From positions 44,355 to 108,354 of the forward strand of contig CALIUY010000004.1 in the NCBI GenBank assembly GCA_938048455.1: 64,000 bases of DNA, read 5' to 3'. The notes beneath the pieces were generated by a model. It was not told the origin of the DNA, searched no databases, and saw nothing but the letters and a program-made list of their open reading frames with translations. This stretch comes from an uncultured Desulfobacterales bacterium (GTDB taxonomy: Bacteria; Desulfobacterota; Desulfobacteria; Desulfobacterales; SpSt-501). Positions within the stretch are counted from its first letter, which is position 1. Each line of letters starts with the position of its first letter. Shown here piece by piece: positions 1 to 9,687 of this stretch. Made by a program: the position numbers and the translations under genes.

Positions 1-220
1 GATTTCGTCCATCAGCACAACCCCCCTCGTGGATTTGACCGGCGGGCGTCCAAGGCGTAGGATCTTCGCGGATCCTGTGTTCGCGAAAGCCGCACTCCTC
101 CCCCCCGGAGCTCCGGAGGGGAAAGAAGATTGACCGAAGCCGGCAATTCCGCTAAAAAATCGAGATTTGACGATCCGAGTCGCCCCGGCGACGCCATTAA
201 ATTCTTAATATAGCCAATTT
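1..220. other. Upstream region of serS
   Basis: No convincing gene lies in these 220 bases. An ATG reading M-D-E-I on the minus strand begins at position 12 and could be the first codons of a divergent gene that leaves the window, but four codons cannot be assigned. The last 60 bases before serS are AT-rich and include TAATAT (206-211), a possible -10 element, without a recognisable -35 at the right distance. No Shine-Dalgarno-like sequence precedes the serS ATG. Confidence 0.3.
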
Positions 221-1495
221 ATGTTGGATATCAAGTATGTACGCCAGAACTTGGCCGAGGTCGAAGCGGCCCTCGCCCGCCGCGGCGCCGGGGTCGATTT
301 GCACCCTTTCCGCGCCGCCGACGAGGAGCGGCGCCGCGATCTCGCCGAACTGGAGGCCCTGCGTCACCGACGCAACCGCGTCTCCGCCGACATCGCCCGT
401 CTGAAAAAAAGCGGCGACCCGGCCGAGACCCTGGTCGGCGAGATGCGCGAAGTCTCCCAGCGCATCCGCGAACTCGAGCAGCGGGTCGGTGAAAGCGAGG
501 AGCGGCTGAACGAAATCCTGCTCGGGCTGCCGAACCTTCCGCATGCGAGCGTTCCTGTCGGCCGGGACAGCTCCGAAAACCCGGTGGTCGCCGTCTGGGG
601 CGAGCCGCCGCGCTTTGATTTCGAGCCTCGGCCCCATTGGGAGATCGGCGCACGACTTGGAATTCTCGACCTCGAGCGCGCCGCCCGGATCGCCGGGGCG
701 CGCTTTCCGCTGTATTTCGCGGCCGGGGCGCGGCTGGAACGGGCCCTGATCAATTTCATGCTCGACATCCACACCGCCGAGCACGGCTACCGCGAGGTGC
801 TGCCGCCGTTCATCGTCAACCGCAGGTCGATGACGGCGACCGGGCAATTGCCGAAATTCGCCGCCGATCTCTTCAAGCTGGAAGGCTGGGATTATTTTCT
901 CATCCCCACGGCGGAAGTGCCCCTGACCAACATCCACCAGGAGGAGATCCTCGACGAAGAGGATCTGCCCGTGGCCTACACCGCCTACACGCCCTGCTTC
1001 CGTTCCGAAGCCGGCTCTTACGGCAAGGACACCCGCGGGCTTATCCGCCAGCATCAGTTCAACAAGATCGAACTCGTCCGCTTCTCGCGGCCGGAGGACT
1101 CCTATGCGGAGCTCGAACGGCTGCTCGCCCACGCGGAGACCATTTTGCGCCGGCTCGGGCTGCCCTACCGGGTGGTCGAGTTGTGCACCGGAGATCTGGG
1201 TTTCTCCGCGGCCAAGACCTTCGACCTCGAGGTCTGGATGCCCGGCCAGAACACCTACCGCGAAATTTCTTCCTGCAGCAATTTCGAGGACTTCCAGGCT
1301 CGCCGCGGAGGGATCCGTTTTCGACGCAAGGGTCGCAAGGGCACCGAGCTCGTGCACACGCTGAACGGCTCGGGGCTTGCCGTCGGCCGCACCGTCGCCG
1401 CACTGCTCGAAAACGGCCAGCGCGCCGACGGCACGGTCGAGATCCCGCCGGCCCTCCGGCCCTACATGAACGGCGCGGAGCTGCTGAGGCCATGA
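221..1495 (+). CDS. serS: Seryl-tRNA synthetase
   Basis: This class II aminoacyl-tRNA synthetase charges tRNA-Ser (and tRNA-Sec) in the cytosol. The 424-residue product has the usual family length. It opens with the typical start [15 protein letters not shown], followed by a long alpha-helical hairpin (about residues 30-100, rich in E, R and L) that is the tRNA-binding coiled-coil arm. The catalytic domain then shows motif 2 ([20 protein letters not shown]) and the late motif 3 region ([18 protein letters not shown]). The start is fixed by homology; no ribosome binding site is visible before it. The stop overlaps the thrC start by four bases (ATGA), so the two are translationally coupled. Confidence 0.97.
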   Translation: MLDIKYVRQNLAEVEAALARRGAGVDLHPFRAADEERRRDLAELEALRHRRNRVSADIARLKKSGDPAETLVGEMREVSQRIRELEQRVGESEERLNEILLGLPNLPHASVPVGRDSSENPVVAVWGEPPRFDFEPRPHWEIGARLGILDLERAARIAGARFPLYFAAGARLERALINFMLDIHTAEHGYREVLPPFIVNRRSMTATGQLPKFAADLFKLEGWDYFLIPTAEVPLTNIHQEEILDEEDLPVAYTAYTPCFRSEAGSYGKDTRGLIRQHQFNKIELVRFSRPEDSYAELERLLAHAETILRRLGLPYRVVELCTGDLGFSAAKTFDLEVWMPGQNTYREISSCSNFEDFQARRGGIRFRRKGRKGTELVHTLNGSGLAVGRTVAALLENGQRADGTVEIPPALRPYMNGAELLRP

Positions 1496-3000
1496 AGCTC
1501 GAGGACTTCCCCCGTGAATGGCGCGATCGGCTGCTGCCCGCCCACCCCGGCCGGATGGTTTACCGCTGCCTCGGTTGCGGAGCGACCTTCGGCATCGAGC
1601 GCCTGCTTTACGTCTGCCCGCAATGCCGCGCGGTGCTGCTCCTCGAGGATCTCCACTTCGAGCGGCTGCGCGAGCGTCCCGGAAGCGAGTGGCGCCAGAT
1701 CTTCGATTACCGCAAGATGCTCACTCTTCCCGCGCTGCGCGGAATCTACCGCTACCACGAGTTCATCGGCCCGGTGGTGCCCCTCGAGGCCGTGGTTTAC
1801 CTGGGCGAGGGCCACACGCCGGTGATCCGCGCCAGCGCCCCGTTGCGCGACGCCGCGGGCGTCGATTTCGGCTTCAAGCACGAGGGGCAGAACCCGAGCG
1901 CTTCCTTCAAGGACCGCGGCATGGCGAGCGCTTTCAGCTACATCCGGACGCTTCTCGCCGCCGGCCACCTCGAGCAGGTCCTCGCCGTCTGCGCCTCGAC
2001 CGGGGACACCTCGGCCGCGGCGGCGCTCTATGCCGCCTATCTCCACCCCCGGATCCGCTCCGCGGTGCTGCTGCCGCACGGCAAGGTGACCCCGCAGCAG
2101 CTCTCGCAGCCGCTCGGCTCGGGGGCGACCGTATACGAAATCCCCGGCGTCTTCGACGATTGCATGAAGGTCGTCGAGGCGCTCTCCGAGCAGTACCCCG
2201 TCGCGCTGCTCAACTCCAAGAACGCCTGGCGCATTCTGGGTCAGGAGTCTTACGCCTACGAAATCGCTCAGGACTTCGAGTACGACGTCGGCCGTCTCGT
2301 GATCGCCGTTCCCGTCGGCAACGCGGGCAACATCACCGCGGTGCTGAGCGGCTTCCTCAAGTTCTACGAAACGGGGCTGATCGGCGAGCTGCCGAAGATC
2401 CTGGGCGTGCAATCGGAACATGCCGATCCCGTGGTGCGCTATTACGAGGAGGCCGACCCGTCCCGGCGCCGATTCGTCCCCGTGGCCGTACGCCCCAGCG
2501 TCGCCCAGGCGGCGATGATCGGCAACCCCGTCTCCATGCCGCGCGTCGTCCGGCTGGTCGACCGCTACAACCAGAGCGCCGGCCGGGAGCGGGTTTTTTT
2601 CGTCCGCGTGAGCGAGCAGGAAATCATGGACTGGCAGCTCACCGCGAATGCCCACGGCCACATCGCCTGCACGCACGGGGGGGAGGCGCTCGCGGGGCTG
2701 GTGCGGGCGAAGCAGGCGGGGTGGGTCGGCGCGGAGGAGTTCGCCGTGCTCGACGCGACGGCGCATGCGCTCAAGTTTTCCGGGTTCCAGGATCTCTACT
2801 TCGAGGACCGCTTTCCCCCCGAGTTTGCGATCCGGCCGCGTCCCGAGCTCCAGCGCCGCCCGGTCTTCATCCGGCCCGCGGATCTCGCGCAGGTCCCCGC
2901 CCCCGGGGCCCCGCTCGCCGGCGAAGCGTTCCAGCGTTTCGTCCGCCGGACGGCCGAGGAGATCGCCTCGCGGCTCGGCCTGAAACCCTCGGGCGGTTGA
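1492..3000 (+). CDS. thrC: Threonine synthase with N-terminal zinc ribbon
   Basis: This PLP enzyme converts O-phosphohomoserine to threonine, the last step of threonine synthesis. The 502-residue protein starts at the ATG overlapping the serS stop. A zinc-ribbon-like segment (CLGCGATF then YVCPQC, about residues 23-45) precedes the fold-type II PLP domain. The Schiff-base lysine lies in PSASFKDRG, and a phosphate-binding loop follows ([11 protein letters not shown]). The closest family is the longer bacterial/archaeal ThrC type. Being second in a serS-thrC-TPR unit suggests simple housekeeping co-expression. An alternative assignment to another fold-type II lyase is unlikely because of the overall ThrC-like order of motifs. 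Confidence 0.9.
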   Translation: MKLEDFPREWRDRLLPAHPGRMVYRCLGCGATFGIERLLYVCPQCRAVLLLEDLHFERLRERPGSEWRQIFDYRKMLTLPALRGIYRYHEFIGPVVPLEAVVYLGEGHTPVIRASAPLRDAAGVDFGFKHEGQNPSASFKDRGMASAFSYIRTLLAAGHLEQVLAVCASTGDTSAAAALYAAYLHPRIRSAVLLPHGKVTPQQLSQPLGSGATVYEIPGVFDDCMKVVEALSEQYPVALLNSKNAWRILGQESYAYEIAQDFEYDVGRLVIAVPVGNAGNITAVLSGFLKFYETGLIGELPKILGVQSEHADPVVRYYEEADPSRRRFVPVAVRPSVAQAAMIGNPVSMPRVVRLVDRYNQSAGRERVFFVRVSEQEIMDWQLTANAHGHIACTHGGEALAGLVRAKQAGWVGAEEFAVLDATAHALKFSGFQDLYFEDRFPPEFAIRPRPELQRRPVFIRPADLAQVPAPGAPLAGEAFQRFVRRTAEEIASRLGLKPSGG

Positions 3001-3039
3001 GCCCGCCCGGTCCCCGAACGCCGTTCGAGAGGAGCCGCC

Positions 3040-3828
3040 ATGAACACAAGACCTCTGGGGTGGATCGCCGCTCTTGCCCTTTTTCTTCTGGTCTCCGCCT
3101 GCGCCTCGACCCCCTCCGAGACCGCCGCGCCGGCGGAGCGCCCGGAACGCAACCCCGAACTCGCCGAAGCCGCGCGGACCCTGGGCGAGGCCTACCTCGC
3201 CGGCGGGAACCTGCTCGCCGCGCTGCGCGAGTTGAAAAAGGCCGAAAGCTTGAACCCCCACGACCCGATCACCCTCTTCGACATCGGGCTGGTGTATTAT
3301 TACCGCGAGCGCTACGACCCGGCGATCGAGTATTTCGAGAAGGCGCTCGCCCTCAAGCCCGACTTCGCCCCGGCCATCAACAGCCTGGGAAACGCTTGGC
3401 TTGAGAAGGGCGAGTGGGACAAGGCGATCGCCACCTACCAGAAAATCCTGGAGGACGCCTTCTATGCCACGCCCCATTTCCCCCTCTCCAACACGGGGCT
3501 GGCCTATTACCAGAAAAAAGATTACGTCCGGGCCGAAAAGTATTTCCAGGAGGCGCTGCGCATCCACCCCGATTTCCCGAACGCCGTGGGCGGGCTGGCC
3601 ATGACCTATAACGCGACCGGCCGCCACGCTGAGGCCGTCCTGCGGCTTGAGCGCGCGCTCAAGAAATATCCCGCGCTCCCGCAGCTCCACTTCGAGCTCG
3701 GCCGCGCCTGCCGCGGTACCGGCGAGGTGGCCCGGGCGCGCGACGCCTTCCGGCGCGTGATCGAGCTCGCCCCCGAATCCCCGCTCGCCGAGGAAGCCCT
3801 GCGCGAGTTGAACACGCTGGGGAACTAG
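3040..3828 (+). CDS. PilF/PilW-like TPR lipoprotein, probable secretin pilotin
   Basis: The 262-residue product has a signal peptide ending in a lipobox (VSAC, Cys21) and then about five or six tetratricopeptide repeats filling the rest of the protein (for example SLNPHDPITLFDIGLVYYYR and ALKPDFAPAINSLGNAWLEK). This is the architecture of PilF/PilW, the outer-membrane lipoprotein that helps PilQ assemble and pilus fibres stay stable. The convergent neighbour is pilQ, which supports the role. A good ribosome binding site (GAGAGGAG) sits before the ATG. A general TPR lipoprotein of other function cannot be excluded from sequence alone. Confidence 0.72.
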   Translation: MNTRPLGWIAALALFLLVSACASTPSETAAPAERPERNPELAEAARTLGEAYLAGGNLLAALRELKKAESLNPHDPITLFDIGLVYYYRERYDPAIEYFEKALALKPDFAPAINSLGNAWLEKGEWDKAIATYQKILEDAFYATPHFPLSNTGLAYYQKKDYVRAEKYFQEALRIHPDFPNAVGGLAMTYNATGRHAEAVLRLERALKKYPALPQLHFELGRACRGTGEVARARDAFRRVIELAPESPLAEEALRELNTLGN

Positions 3829-3856
3829 CCCCCCGCCGCGCCCCGACCCGCCCCGG

Positions 3857-3890
3857 AAAAAAAACCCGCTCGGGTCTTCCCCGAGCGGGT
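3857..3890 (-). terminator. Rho-independent terminator of the pil operon
   Basis: An 11-bp perfect stem (3864-3874 with 3880-3890) encloses the 5-nt loop TCTTC. On the minus strand it is followed by a run of eight U (complement of 3857-3864). It lies just beyond the pilQ stop at 3914, so it closes the minus-strand pil operon. The plus-strand side lacks a U tract. Confidence 0.9.
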
Positions 3891-3913
3891 CCGATGCGCT
3901 TCTCCCGGGCTTC

Positions 3914-6583
3914 TCAGGCGAGCTTGCGCTGCTCGAGCTGGATGATGCGCGGGGTGATGAAAATCAGCAACTCGTTTTTCTGGTTTTCGATCTTCTCCGA
4001 GCGGAACAGCCATCCCACCGCCGGCAGCTTGCGCAGCCCCGGGATCCCCGAGTCGGCCAGCCGCTTGGTGTCTTTGAGAATGCCGCCGATCACGATCGTG
4101 TCCCCGTCCTCGACCAGGATCTCGGTCTTCGCCTCGTTGGTCGAAAGCGCGGGCTCTTTGGCCGTAGGATCGATCACGTCGTTCTTGGTGAGCAGGATGT
4201 TCATCACGATCCGGCGGTCCTGGGAGATGTTCGGCGTCACATCCAGCAGCAGGTCCACGTTCTTGAACCGCACGGTGGAATTGCCCGAGGAATCCCGTTC
4301 CTGGTAGGGAACCTCGAGGCCCTGCTTGATCGTCGCCTTGCGGCCGCTCAGGGTGATGATCTTGGGCGAGGAGATGACGTTCGACTTGCCTTCGAGTTCG
4401 CTGGCCGCGAGTTTGGCGTCGATGATCGAGATGTTGGTCCCGAAGAGCGTCGAGAAGTTGAAGCCGATCGAATTGTTCGCCGTGAAGGTGGTGGGAATGT
4501 TGTCGGCGCGGAAGGCGGTCGGCCCGACCTTGAGCGCCCCGCCGATCTTGAAGGCGTTGACCGAAATCGTCCCCCAGTCAAAGCCGATTTCGCGCGTGAA
4601 GTTGCTCGTCGCCTCGACCACCCGCGCCTCGATGATCACCTGGGGGGTCACCCGGTCGATGCGCGCGACGATCGCCTTCGCCTGGCGCACTTTTTCCGGG
4701 ATGTCGGTGATGATCACCTGGTTGTTGCGCTCGTCGACCGAGGCCTTGCCGCGGTCCTTGGTCAGGATGTTCGTCACGTGCGGCAGGATGTCGGTCTTGG
4801 CGTTCGAGTAATTGATCGGGATGTACTCGGTGATCAGCGGCTCGCCCTCCTCCTCCTGTTTGCGCGCTTCCTGCTCGGCCTTGAGCTGCGCCTGACGCAG
4901 CTTCTCCTCCTGCTGCAGGGTGGCGAGGGTGGCGATGCGCAGGATGTCGCCCTCGCGGGTCATGCCGAGCTGGTTCATCTTGAGGACGAGGTCGAGCACC
5001 TGGTCCCAGGGAACCGGCTTCTGCAGGGCGAGCGTCACCTTGCCGGTCACGTTCTTGTCGATCGCGAAGTTTTTGCCGCTGATTTCCTGGAGGATGCGAA
5101 AGACGTTGCGGATGTCGGTGTCGTAGAAATCGAGCGCGATTTTCTCGCCGGTGTAGATTTTCTCCTCGGAACCGGAGAGGTTCTCCACCCGCGAACCTCC
5201 CCGCGGCGGGGCCGATGGTGCCGCCGCCTGGGCGGTTGCGGCCGGCCGCGGCGCGGGGAGGACGGCCGCCGCGGAAAGCACCGCCGGGGCCGCTTCGGTC
5301 TTCCAGACCGGAGGCTCGGCCGCCTCGTAGGGCTTGGGCGGAATGCGCGAGGCGGCGACGTTCAGCCGGATCAGGTTTCCTGTCCGCTCGGCCGCCACCT
5401 CGACCTTTTCCCGCAGCTGCACGGAAAGCACGGTTTCCCCCGCTTTCCCGACCGGGGTCACCCGGTCGACGGCGCTCGCAAAGCGGGTCGTAATCAGGGG
5501 ACGGCTGTATTTCTCGGGAAGTTGCGTACGGGGCAGCCGCAGGCGCACTTCGCGCTCGCCCGCCGTCACCAGTTCGTAGTCCACCGGCTGGGTGGTCCCC
5601 ACGATCACTGCCGAGCGGCCACCCTCTTGCTCGGCGAACTCAAGCCGGTTGATCCAGGCCGGCCGATCGGCCCGGGGCGGGGAAGCTGTCGGAGCGGCGG
5701 CGAGCGTCGGCAGCTCCTCGCCCACCACGATGCGCAGGCCGTCCGCGACCGGCTCGGCCCGGTATTTTTTCAGGTACTCGGGGCGGGTCTCCACGACCAG
5801 CCGCAGCCTCTCGGGGGTGGCGAAATGGCGCACCCGCCCGACCGGCCCGCCCTTCAAAGCCAGGCGCTGCTCGCCGCGGAAGGGGCTCTTCAGTCCCGGA
5901 AAATCGAAGACGATCCGCGGCGGCTCCTCGGTCATCGTGAAACTGCGGAAATTTTCGAGCGTCCCGTCCGCTTGCACCCGGATCACGGCCGTTTGCTCCG
6001 CGGCTTCGGCCTCGATGCGGCTCAACGACGTCGCCGGCGCAATCCCCCGGGCCGGAAGGCCGGAGTCCGCTTGCGGCGCGGCCGCGGCGGAGGCGAGATC
6101 GGTTTCCTTCGGGCCGGCGGCCGCGGCGGGGGTCTCGGGCGGCGGCACCGCCTTGGCGAAACGGATCACGAGGTCGGAGCCTTCCGGCAGGACCTCGTGG
6201 GGCAGGGGTGTTTTGAGCGCGATCGACATCCGGACCGACCGGCCCCCTTCCGAAAGCTCCTGCAGCCGGATCCCCTCGACGGCCGGGTTTTCCGGCGGCT
6301 GGATTTTCTCCTGCAGGCGATCCAATCCCGTCGCCGGGAAGAACAGAACCAGGCCGGCCGGGTCGCTCTGTTCCTGAATCGTGTAAGCCAGGGGCCGGTT
6401 GGCCTTCACGGTCAACGCCCAGTGGGATTCCTCCTCGCGGCTGACCACATCGGTGATCCAGCGGTCCGCATCGGTCGCGGGCACCTGCCGGGTTGCGGGG
6501 GCGGCACAGCCGCAGACCGCGGCAAACGCCGCGATCAAGGTCAGCAGCTTCCAGTATCGACGACGGGGGGCGGGAGTCCTCAT
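3914..6583 (-). CDS. pilQ: Type IV pilus secretin PilQ
   Basis: PilQ forms the outer-membrane multimeric pore through which the type IV pilus passes. The 889-residue protein starts at an ATG one base after the pilP stop, with GGAG in the end of pilP. A signal sequence ends near VCGCAAP. AMIN-type peptidoglycan-binding beta domains occupy roughly residues 50-135, 200-290 and 310-410. A Pro/Ala-rich linker leads to the STN domain (about 475-545, ALDFYDTDIRNVFRILQE), an N1-type domain (about 575-650) and the secretin barrel (about 655-885, with EVPYQERDSSG and the conserved end ELLIFITPRII). It is the last gene of pilMNOPQ. Confidence 0.96.
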   Translation of the reverse strand: MRTPAPRRRYWKLLTLIAAFAAVCGCAAPATRQVPATDADRWITDVVSREEESHWALTVKANRPLAYTIQEQSDPAGLVLFFPATGLDRLQEKIQPPENPAVEGIRLQELSEGGRSVRMSIALKTPLPHEVLPEGSDLVIRFAKAVPPPETPAAAAGPKETDLASAAAAPQADSGLPARGIAPATSLSRIEAEAAEQTAVIRVQADGTLENFRSFTMTEEPPRIVFDFPGLKSPFRGEQRLALKGGPVGRVRHFATPERLRLVVETRPEYLKKYRAEPVADGLRIVVGEELPTLAAAPTASPPRADRPAWINRLEFAEQEGGRSAVIVGTTQPVDYELVTAGEREVRLRLPRTQLPEKYSRPLITTRFASAVDRVTPVGKAGETVLSVQLREKVEVAAERTGNLIRLNVAASRIPPKPYEAAEPPVWKTEAAPAVLSAAAVLPAPRPAATAQAAAPSAPPRGGSRVENLSGSEEKIYTGEKIALDFYDTDIRNVFRILQEISGKNFAIDKNVTGKVTLALQKPVPWDQVLDLVLKMNQLGMTREGDILRIATLATLQQEEKLRQAQLKAEQEARKQEEEGEPLITEYIPINYSNAKTDILPHVTNILTKDRGKASVDERNNQVIITDIPEKVRQAKAIVARIDRVTPQVIIEARVVEATSNFTREIGFDWGTISVNAFKIGGALKVGPTAFRADNIPTTFTANNSIGFNFSTLFGTNISIIDAKLAASELEGKSNVISSPKIITLSGRKATIKQGLEVPYQERDSSGNSTVRFKNVDLLLDVTPNISQDRRIVMNILLTKNDVIDPTAKEPALSTNEAKTEILVEDGDTIVIGGILKDTKRLADSGIPGLRKLPAVGWLFRSEKIENQKNELLIFITPRIIQLEQRKLA

Positions 6584-6584
6584 G

Positions 6585-7334
6585 TCACAGCTCTCCAGGC
6601 GGCTTGGGAAGTTTGATTTCTTTTTTCTGCACGATGCTCTTTCCATAGACGTCTTCGTACTCTTCCTCGATCAGGACCTTGTCGGGCTGGATTTCGACCA
6701 CCCGGCCGGAATTGAGGCCGATGAAGGTCCCCTCGCGCAGGACGTAGCCTTTGCCCGAGGACTCCTCGACCATCGCCCGGTTGCCCGAGGGCGCGGCCAC
6801 GATGGCGACCAGCCGCAGCTGCCCGAGGTCGATGCGCTCGAGAGGCGTCTGCGGAATGCGTTTCTTGGGGCGGATCGAAGGTCCGCTCGCCTGGCCCTCA
6901 TCACGGATGATGGGCTCGAAGGGATCGGGCTTGCCTTGCGGATCGTAGGGCTCGCGATACTGGATGTTGAGCAGGGCGGCCACTTGGGTGTCGCTGACCG
7001 CCGGCTCCGCCGCCGGAAGGGAGGCCGGGGCCGGAGGGGGCAGCGCCGCCTGGGCTTCCGGCGCCCCCAGGATGCGCGTGGGCGGCGGCGGCTGAGGCCG
7101 GGGCGCGGGAGGCTTCGGGCCCTCAGGCGTCTCCGGCTTGGGCGCCGGCGCGGCCGGGGCGGGGCCGGCGGCGACCCGGGGCGCGGGTGCCGTGGGGTCG
7201 GCGGGGGCGGCGATTTTCTTCCGCACCACCGACTGGGCCGCGGGTTCCGGGCCGGCATCCTCGCAGCCCGCGGGCAGCCAGGCCAGGATCGCGAGCACCA
7301 TCAGCACGCGGATGGATGGGAGGAGGCGTTTCAT
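6585..7334 (-). CDS. pilP: Type IV pilus lipoprotein PilP
   Basis: PilP is an inner-membrane lipoprotein linking the PilN/PilO dimer to the PilQ secretin. The 249-residue product has a signal peptide with lipobox LPAGC (Cys24) and a long Pro/Ala-rich periplasmic linker (about 25-120). The C-terminal beta-domain includes LGQLRLVAIVAAPSGNRAMV and VREGTFIGLNSGRVVEIQ, the hallmark HR-type region of PilP. It is longer than the enterobacterial or Neisseria forms because of the linker. It follows pilO after 22 bases. Confidence 0.93.
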   Translation of the reverse strand: MKRLLPSIRVLMVLAILAWLPAGCEDAGPEPAAQSVVRKKIAAPADPTAPAPRVAAGPAPAAPAPKPETPEGPKPPAPRPQPPPPTRILGAPEAQAALPPPAPASLPAAEPAVSDTQVAALLNIQYREPYDPQGKPDPFEPIIRDEGQASGPSIRPKKRIPQTPLERIDLGQLRLVAIVAAPSGNRAMVEESSGKGYVLREGTFIGLNSGRVVEIQPDKVLIEEEYEDVYGKSIVQKKEIKLPKPPGEL

Positions 7335-7356
7335 AAGGCAACCCTTCGCAATGCGG

Positions 7357-8052
7357 TTAGAGATCGAGTTTCTTCGCCTTGCTCTTGTTCTGGGCCGGCG
7401 GCGGAGGCGCAGCGGCCGGCTTGCCGGCGGCCGGCTTGGGGACCGGGGCTTTCTCGGGAGGAGGCTCCACGAATTTGTAGGTCATCGCCGTGCAGTTCGT
7501 GTTCAGATCCCGCGTGTCCTTGCCGCGCTGGATGGTGATGTTTTGGATGTTCACGATGCGCGAAAGTCGGGCGACCTTGTCGAAAAAGAGGGCCAGGTTG
7601 TGGTAGTCGCCGCGGATGGTCATGGCGACAGGGATTTCGGCATAAAAATCCTTGCGGTTCTCCGGCTTCGGCTCGAAGAGCAGAAAATCCAGGCCGACCT
7701 CCTGGCCGGATTTGGACACGTTCGTCAGCAGCGCGGGAATCTCCTGCTTGTCGGGCAGCGCGCGCATGGCGATCTTGAACTGGGCCTCGGCGTCGCGCAT
7801 CTTGGCCTGAAATTTCTCGAGTTCGGCGGCGTTCAGCTTCGCCGTGGCAAGCTTTTTCTCCAGCGTTTCGAGGTTCTTCTCGAGCGCCTCCATCTCTTCG
7901 TAGAGCGGCAGATAGACGAACCAGGTCGCAGCGGCGAAGAAGACGGCGATCACCCCGGCGACGATCGCCGCCCGCTGCCACAGCGCCAGTCTTTCGATTT
8001 TCTCCAGGATTCCGCTGCCGGTGATCCGGCCGAGCGCCTCTTGGGTATTCAT
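7357..8052 (-). CDS. pilO: Type IV pilus inner-membrane protein PilO
   Basis: PilO heterodimerises with PilN to form the periplasmic alignment complex of the pilus machine. The 231-residue protein has a short cytoplasmic N-terminus, one membrane span (about residues 26-46, AAIVAGVIAVFFAAATWFVY), a coiled coil (about 50-95) and a ferredoxin-like periplasmic core. A Pro/Ala/Lys-rich tail follows. The start MNTQEAL overlaps the pilN stop as ATGA, which selects it over the longer upstream reading frame. Confidence 0.93.
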   Translation of the reverse strand: MNTQEALGRITGSGILEKIERLALWQRAAIVAGVIAVFFAAATWFVYLPLYEEMEALEKNLETLEKKLATAKLNAAELEKFQAKMRDAEAQFKIAMRALPDKQEIPALLTNVSKSGQEVGLDFLLFEPKPENRKDFYAEIPVAMTIRGDYHNLALFFDKVARLSRIVNIQNITIQRGKDTRDLNTNCTAMTYKFVEPPPEKAPVPKPAAGKPAAAPPPPAQNKSKAKKLDL

Positions 8053-8627
8053 TTTTTGCCCCCGCTTGCCTCCGCCAGCTGCAGCGGCGGTTTTTTCTGA
8101 CAGCCGATTTCGAAGGATTTGAGGTTGGTCTTCTGGATTTCCACGTGGCGCAGCGTCTTGAGGTTCACCGCGGAGAAGAGCCCGCAGCCTTCCAGCCGCA
8201 GCATGAAATCGGCGACCGTCTTGTCGTCCATGGCGATCCCGCTCAGGTTCACGGCGTCGGCCTTGGCGTCGATCGCGGTGAGCCACATGCGTTTCTCGAT
8301 GATCATTCGGGCCAACGTGTCCATGAGCAGGACCGGTTCGTGACGGCTCGCCTCGAGCTCCCGGATGACCGCGAGCTTCTGGTTCAGCTGATCGAGCTTC
8401 TTTTTGATCTCCTCGATCTCGCGGTTGATCTTCTCGTACTTCGCCAGCTCCGCCTGGGTGGAGGCGATCCGTTGCTTGAAGCCGTCCACCTGGTTGTCGA
8501 GCCAGAGAAAAATCCCGAGCAGGGCCACCCCCGCCAGGATCAGGGAGAGGACGAAAATCGAAAGCTGGCGACGGATGTTCTCCTTCTTGCGCGCGGTGCG
8601 GAAGGGGAGCAGGTTGATGCGGATCAT
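8049..8627 (-). CDS. pilN: Type IV pilus inner-membrane protein PilN
   Basis: The 192-residue protein starts MIRINLLPFR, the conserved cytoplasmic motif by which PilN docks into PilM. One membrane span follows (about 23-42), then a coiled coil (about 45-95) and a small periplasmic domain. The gene overlaps pilM upstream and pilO downstream by four bases each, indicating tight translational coupling of the subcomplex. Confidence 0.95.
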   Translation of the reverse strand: MIRINLLPFRTARKKENIRRQLSIFVLSLILAGVALLGIFLWLDNQVDGFKQRIASTQAELAKYEKINREIEEIKKKLDQLNQKLAVIRELEASRHEPVLLMDTLARMIIEKRMWLTAIDAKADAVNLSGIAMDDKTVADFMLRLEGCGLFSAVNLKTLRHVEIQKTNLKSFEIGCQKKPPLQLAEASGGKK

Positions 8628-9679
8628 TTGTCGTCCACCCTTCTCAGGGCCAACCCCATGGCGATCGCCGCCTGGGGGGCGATATGGCGGATGAATTCCG
8701 CGTCGAAGCGCTTCTCGTCCCAGCCGAATTTTTTCAGCGGGTTGAGCGTTTCCACCGCGATGCCGGCCTCAGCGGCGATGCGGCGGCGGAAATCCTCCAC
8801 GTGGGCGCCCCCGCCGCTCAGCAGGATGCGCCGGATGCGGTCATCGGGGTAGTTGGTCGTGAAAAAGTCGAGCGCGCGCCGGATCTCCGTGCACCAGTCG
8901 GTCACGACCTCGGAGACCGCCTGCTCGAGCTCCGCGGCGGGCAGGCGCCCGGTCTGCGCTCCGAGCTTGATCTTCTCCGCCTCGTCTTCGGAGCAATTCA
9001 GGCGCGACATGATCTTCTGGTTGACCTGGATGCATCCCAAGGCGACATCCCGCATGAAGACCGAGGAGCCGCCCTTCAGGATGTTGAGCGAAGTCTTGCT
9101 CGCCCCGATGTCGACCAGGGCGACGTTTTCCTCGTCGGTCTCGTAGTTGGCCTCGAAGATGTTCTGCAGAGCGAAGGCCTCCACGTCCACGATGCAAGGG
9201 TTCAGGCCGGCCAGGCTCACGAGGTTGACATAGTCGTTCACCATGTCCTTCTTGGCCGCCACGAGGAAGACGCTCATCTGGTTCGTGCCGGCCTCGCTTT
9301 CGCCGAGGATCTGAAAGTCGAGGTTCACGTCGCTGATGTCGAAGGGGATGTACTGCTCGGCCTCGAAGTGGATGGTCTCCTGCAGTTGCTCCTCGCTGCG
9401 GGCCTGAACCTGGATCTTCTTCACGATGACCGAATAGCCGCCGATCGAGACGGCCACATTCTTCTCCTTGATGTGGCTTTCCTTGAAGAGATCCCGGATC
9501 ACCTCCGCCGCCGTATCCGGGTCGGCGATCGAGCCGTCCTCGATGGTTCCGGCCGGAAGCGGCGCCATGCCGAAGCGCTTGAGCTTGAGTCCGTTCTTGG
9601 TTTCCACCACCTCGGCCGCCTTGACCGCCCGCGAGCCGAGATCGAGCCCTACCAGCGTGTCTTTCTTGGCGAATAGCAT
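8624..9679 (-). CDS. pilM: Type IV pilus ATPase-like protein PilM
   Basis: PilM is a cytoplasmic actin/FtsA-like protein that binds the PilN N-terminus. The 351-residue product shows the first phosphate motif (GLDLGSRAVKAAEV), the second (VALVDIGASKTSLNIL) and the adenosine motif (ILLSGGGAHVEDF). I chose the start MLFAKKDTLVGLDLGS because it matches the normal PilM beginning; the longer upstream frame runs through the XRE gene. The XRE gene ends eight bases upstream, so the two share a transcript. Confidence 0.95.
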   Translation of the reverse strand: MLFAKKDTLVGLDLGSRAVKAAEVVETKNGLKLKRFGMAPLPAGTIEDGSIADPDTAAEVIRDLFKESHIKEKNVAVSIGGYSVIVKKIQVQARSEEQLQETIHFEAEQYIPFDISDVNLDFQILGESEAGTNQMSVFLVAAKKDMVNDYVNLVSLAGLNPCIVDVEAFALQNIFEANYETDEENVALVDIGASKTSLNILKGGSSVFMRDVALGCIQVNQKIMSRLNCSEDEAEKIKLGAQTGRLPAAELEQAVSEVVTDWCTEIRRALDFFTTNYPDDRIRRILLSGGGAHVEDFRRRIAAEAGIAVETLNPLKKFGWDEKRFDAEFIRHIAPQAAIAMGLALRRVDDK

Positions 9680-9687
9680 GGTCGCGC

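Noticed and set aside
1..12. Divergent gene starting at the left edge
   Set aside because: Only four codons are inside the window, and the apparent Shine-Dalgarno is a G run that could be incidental.
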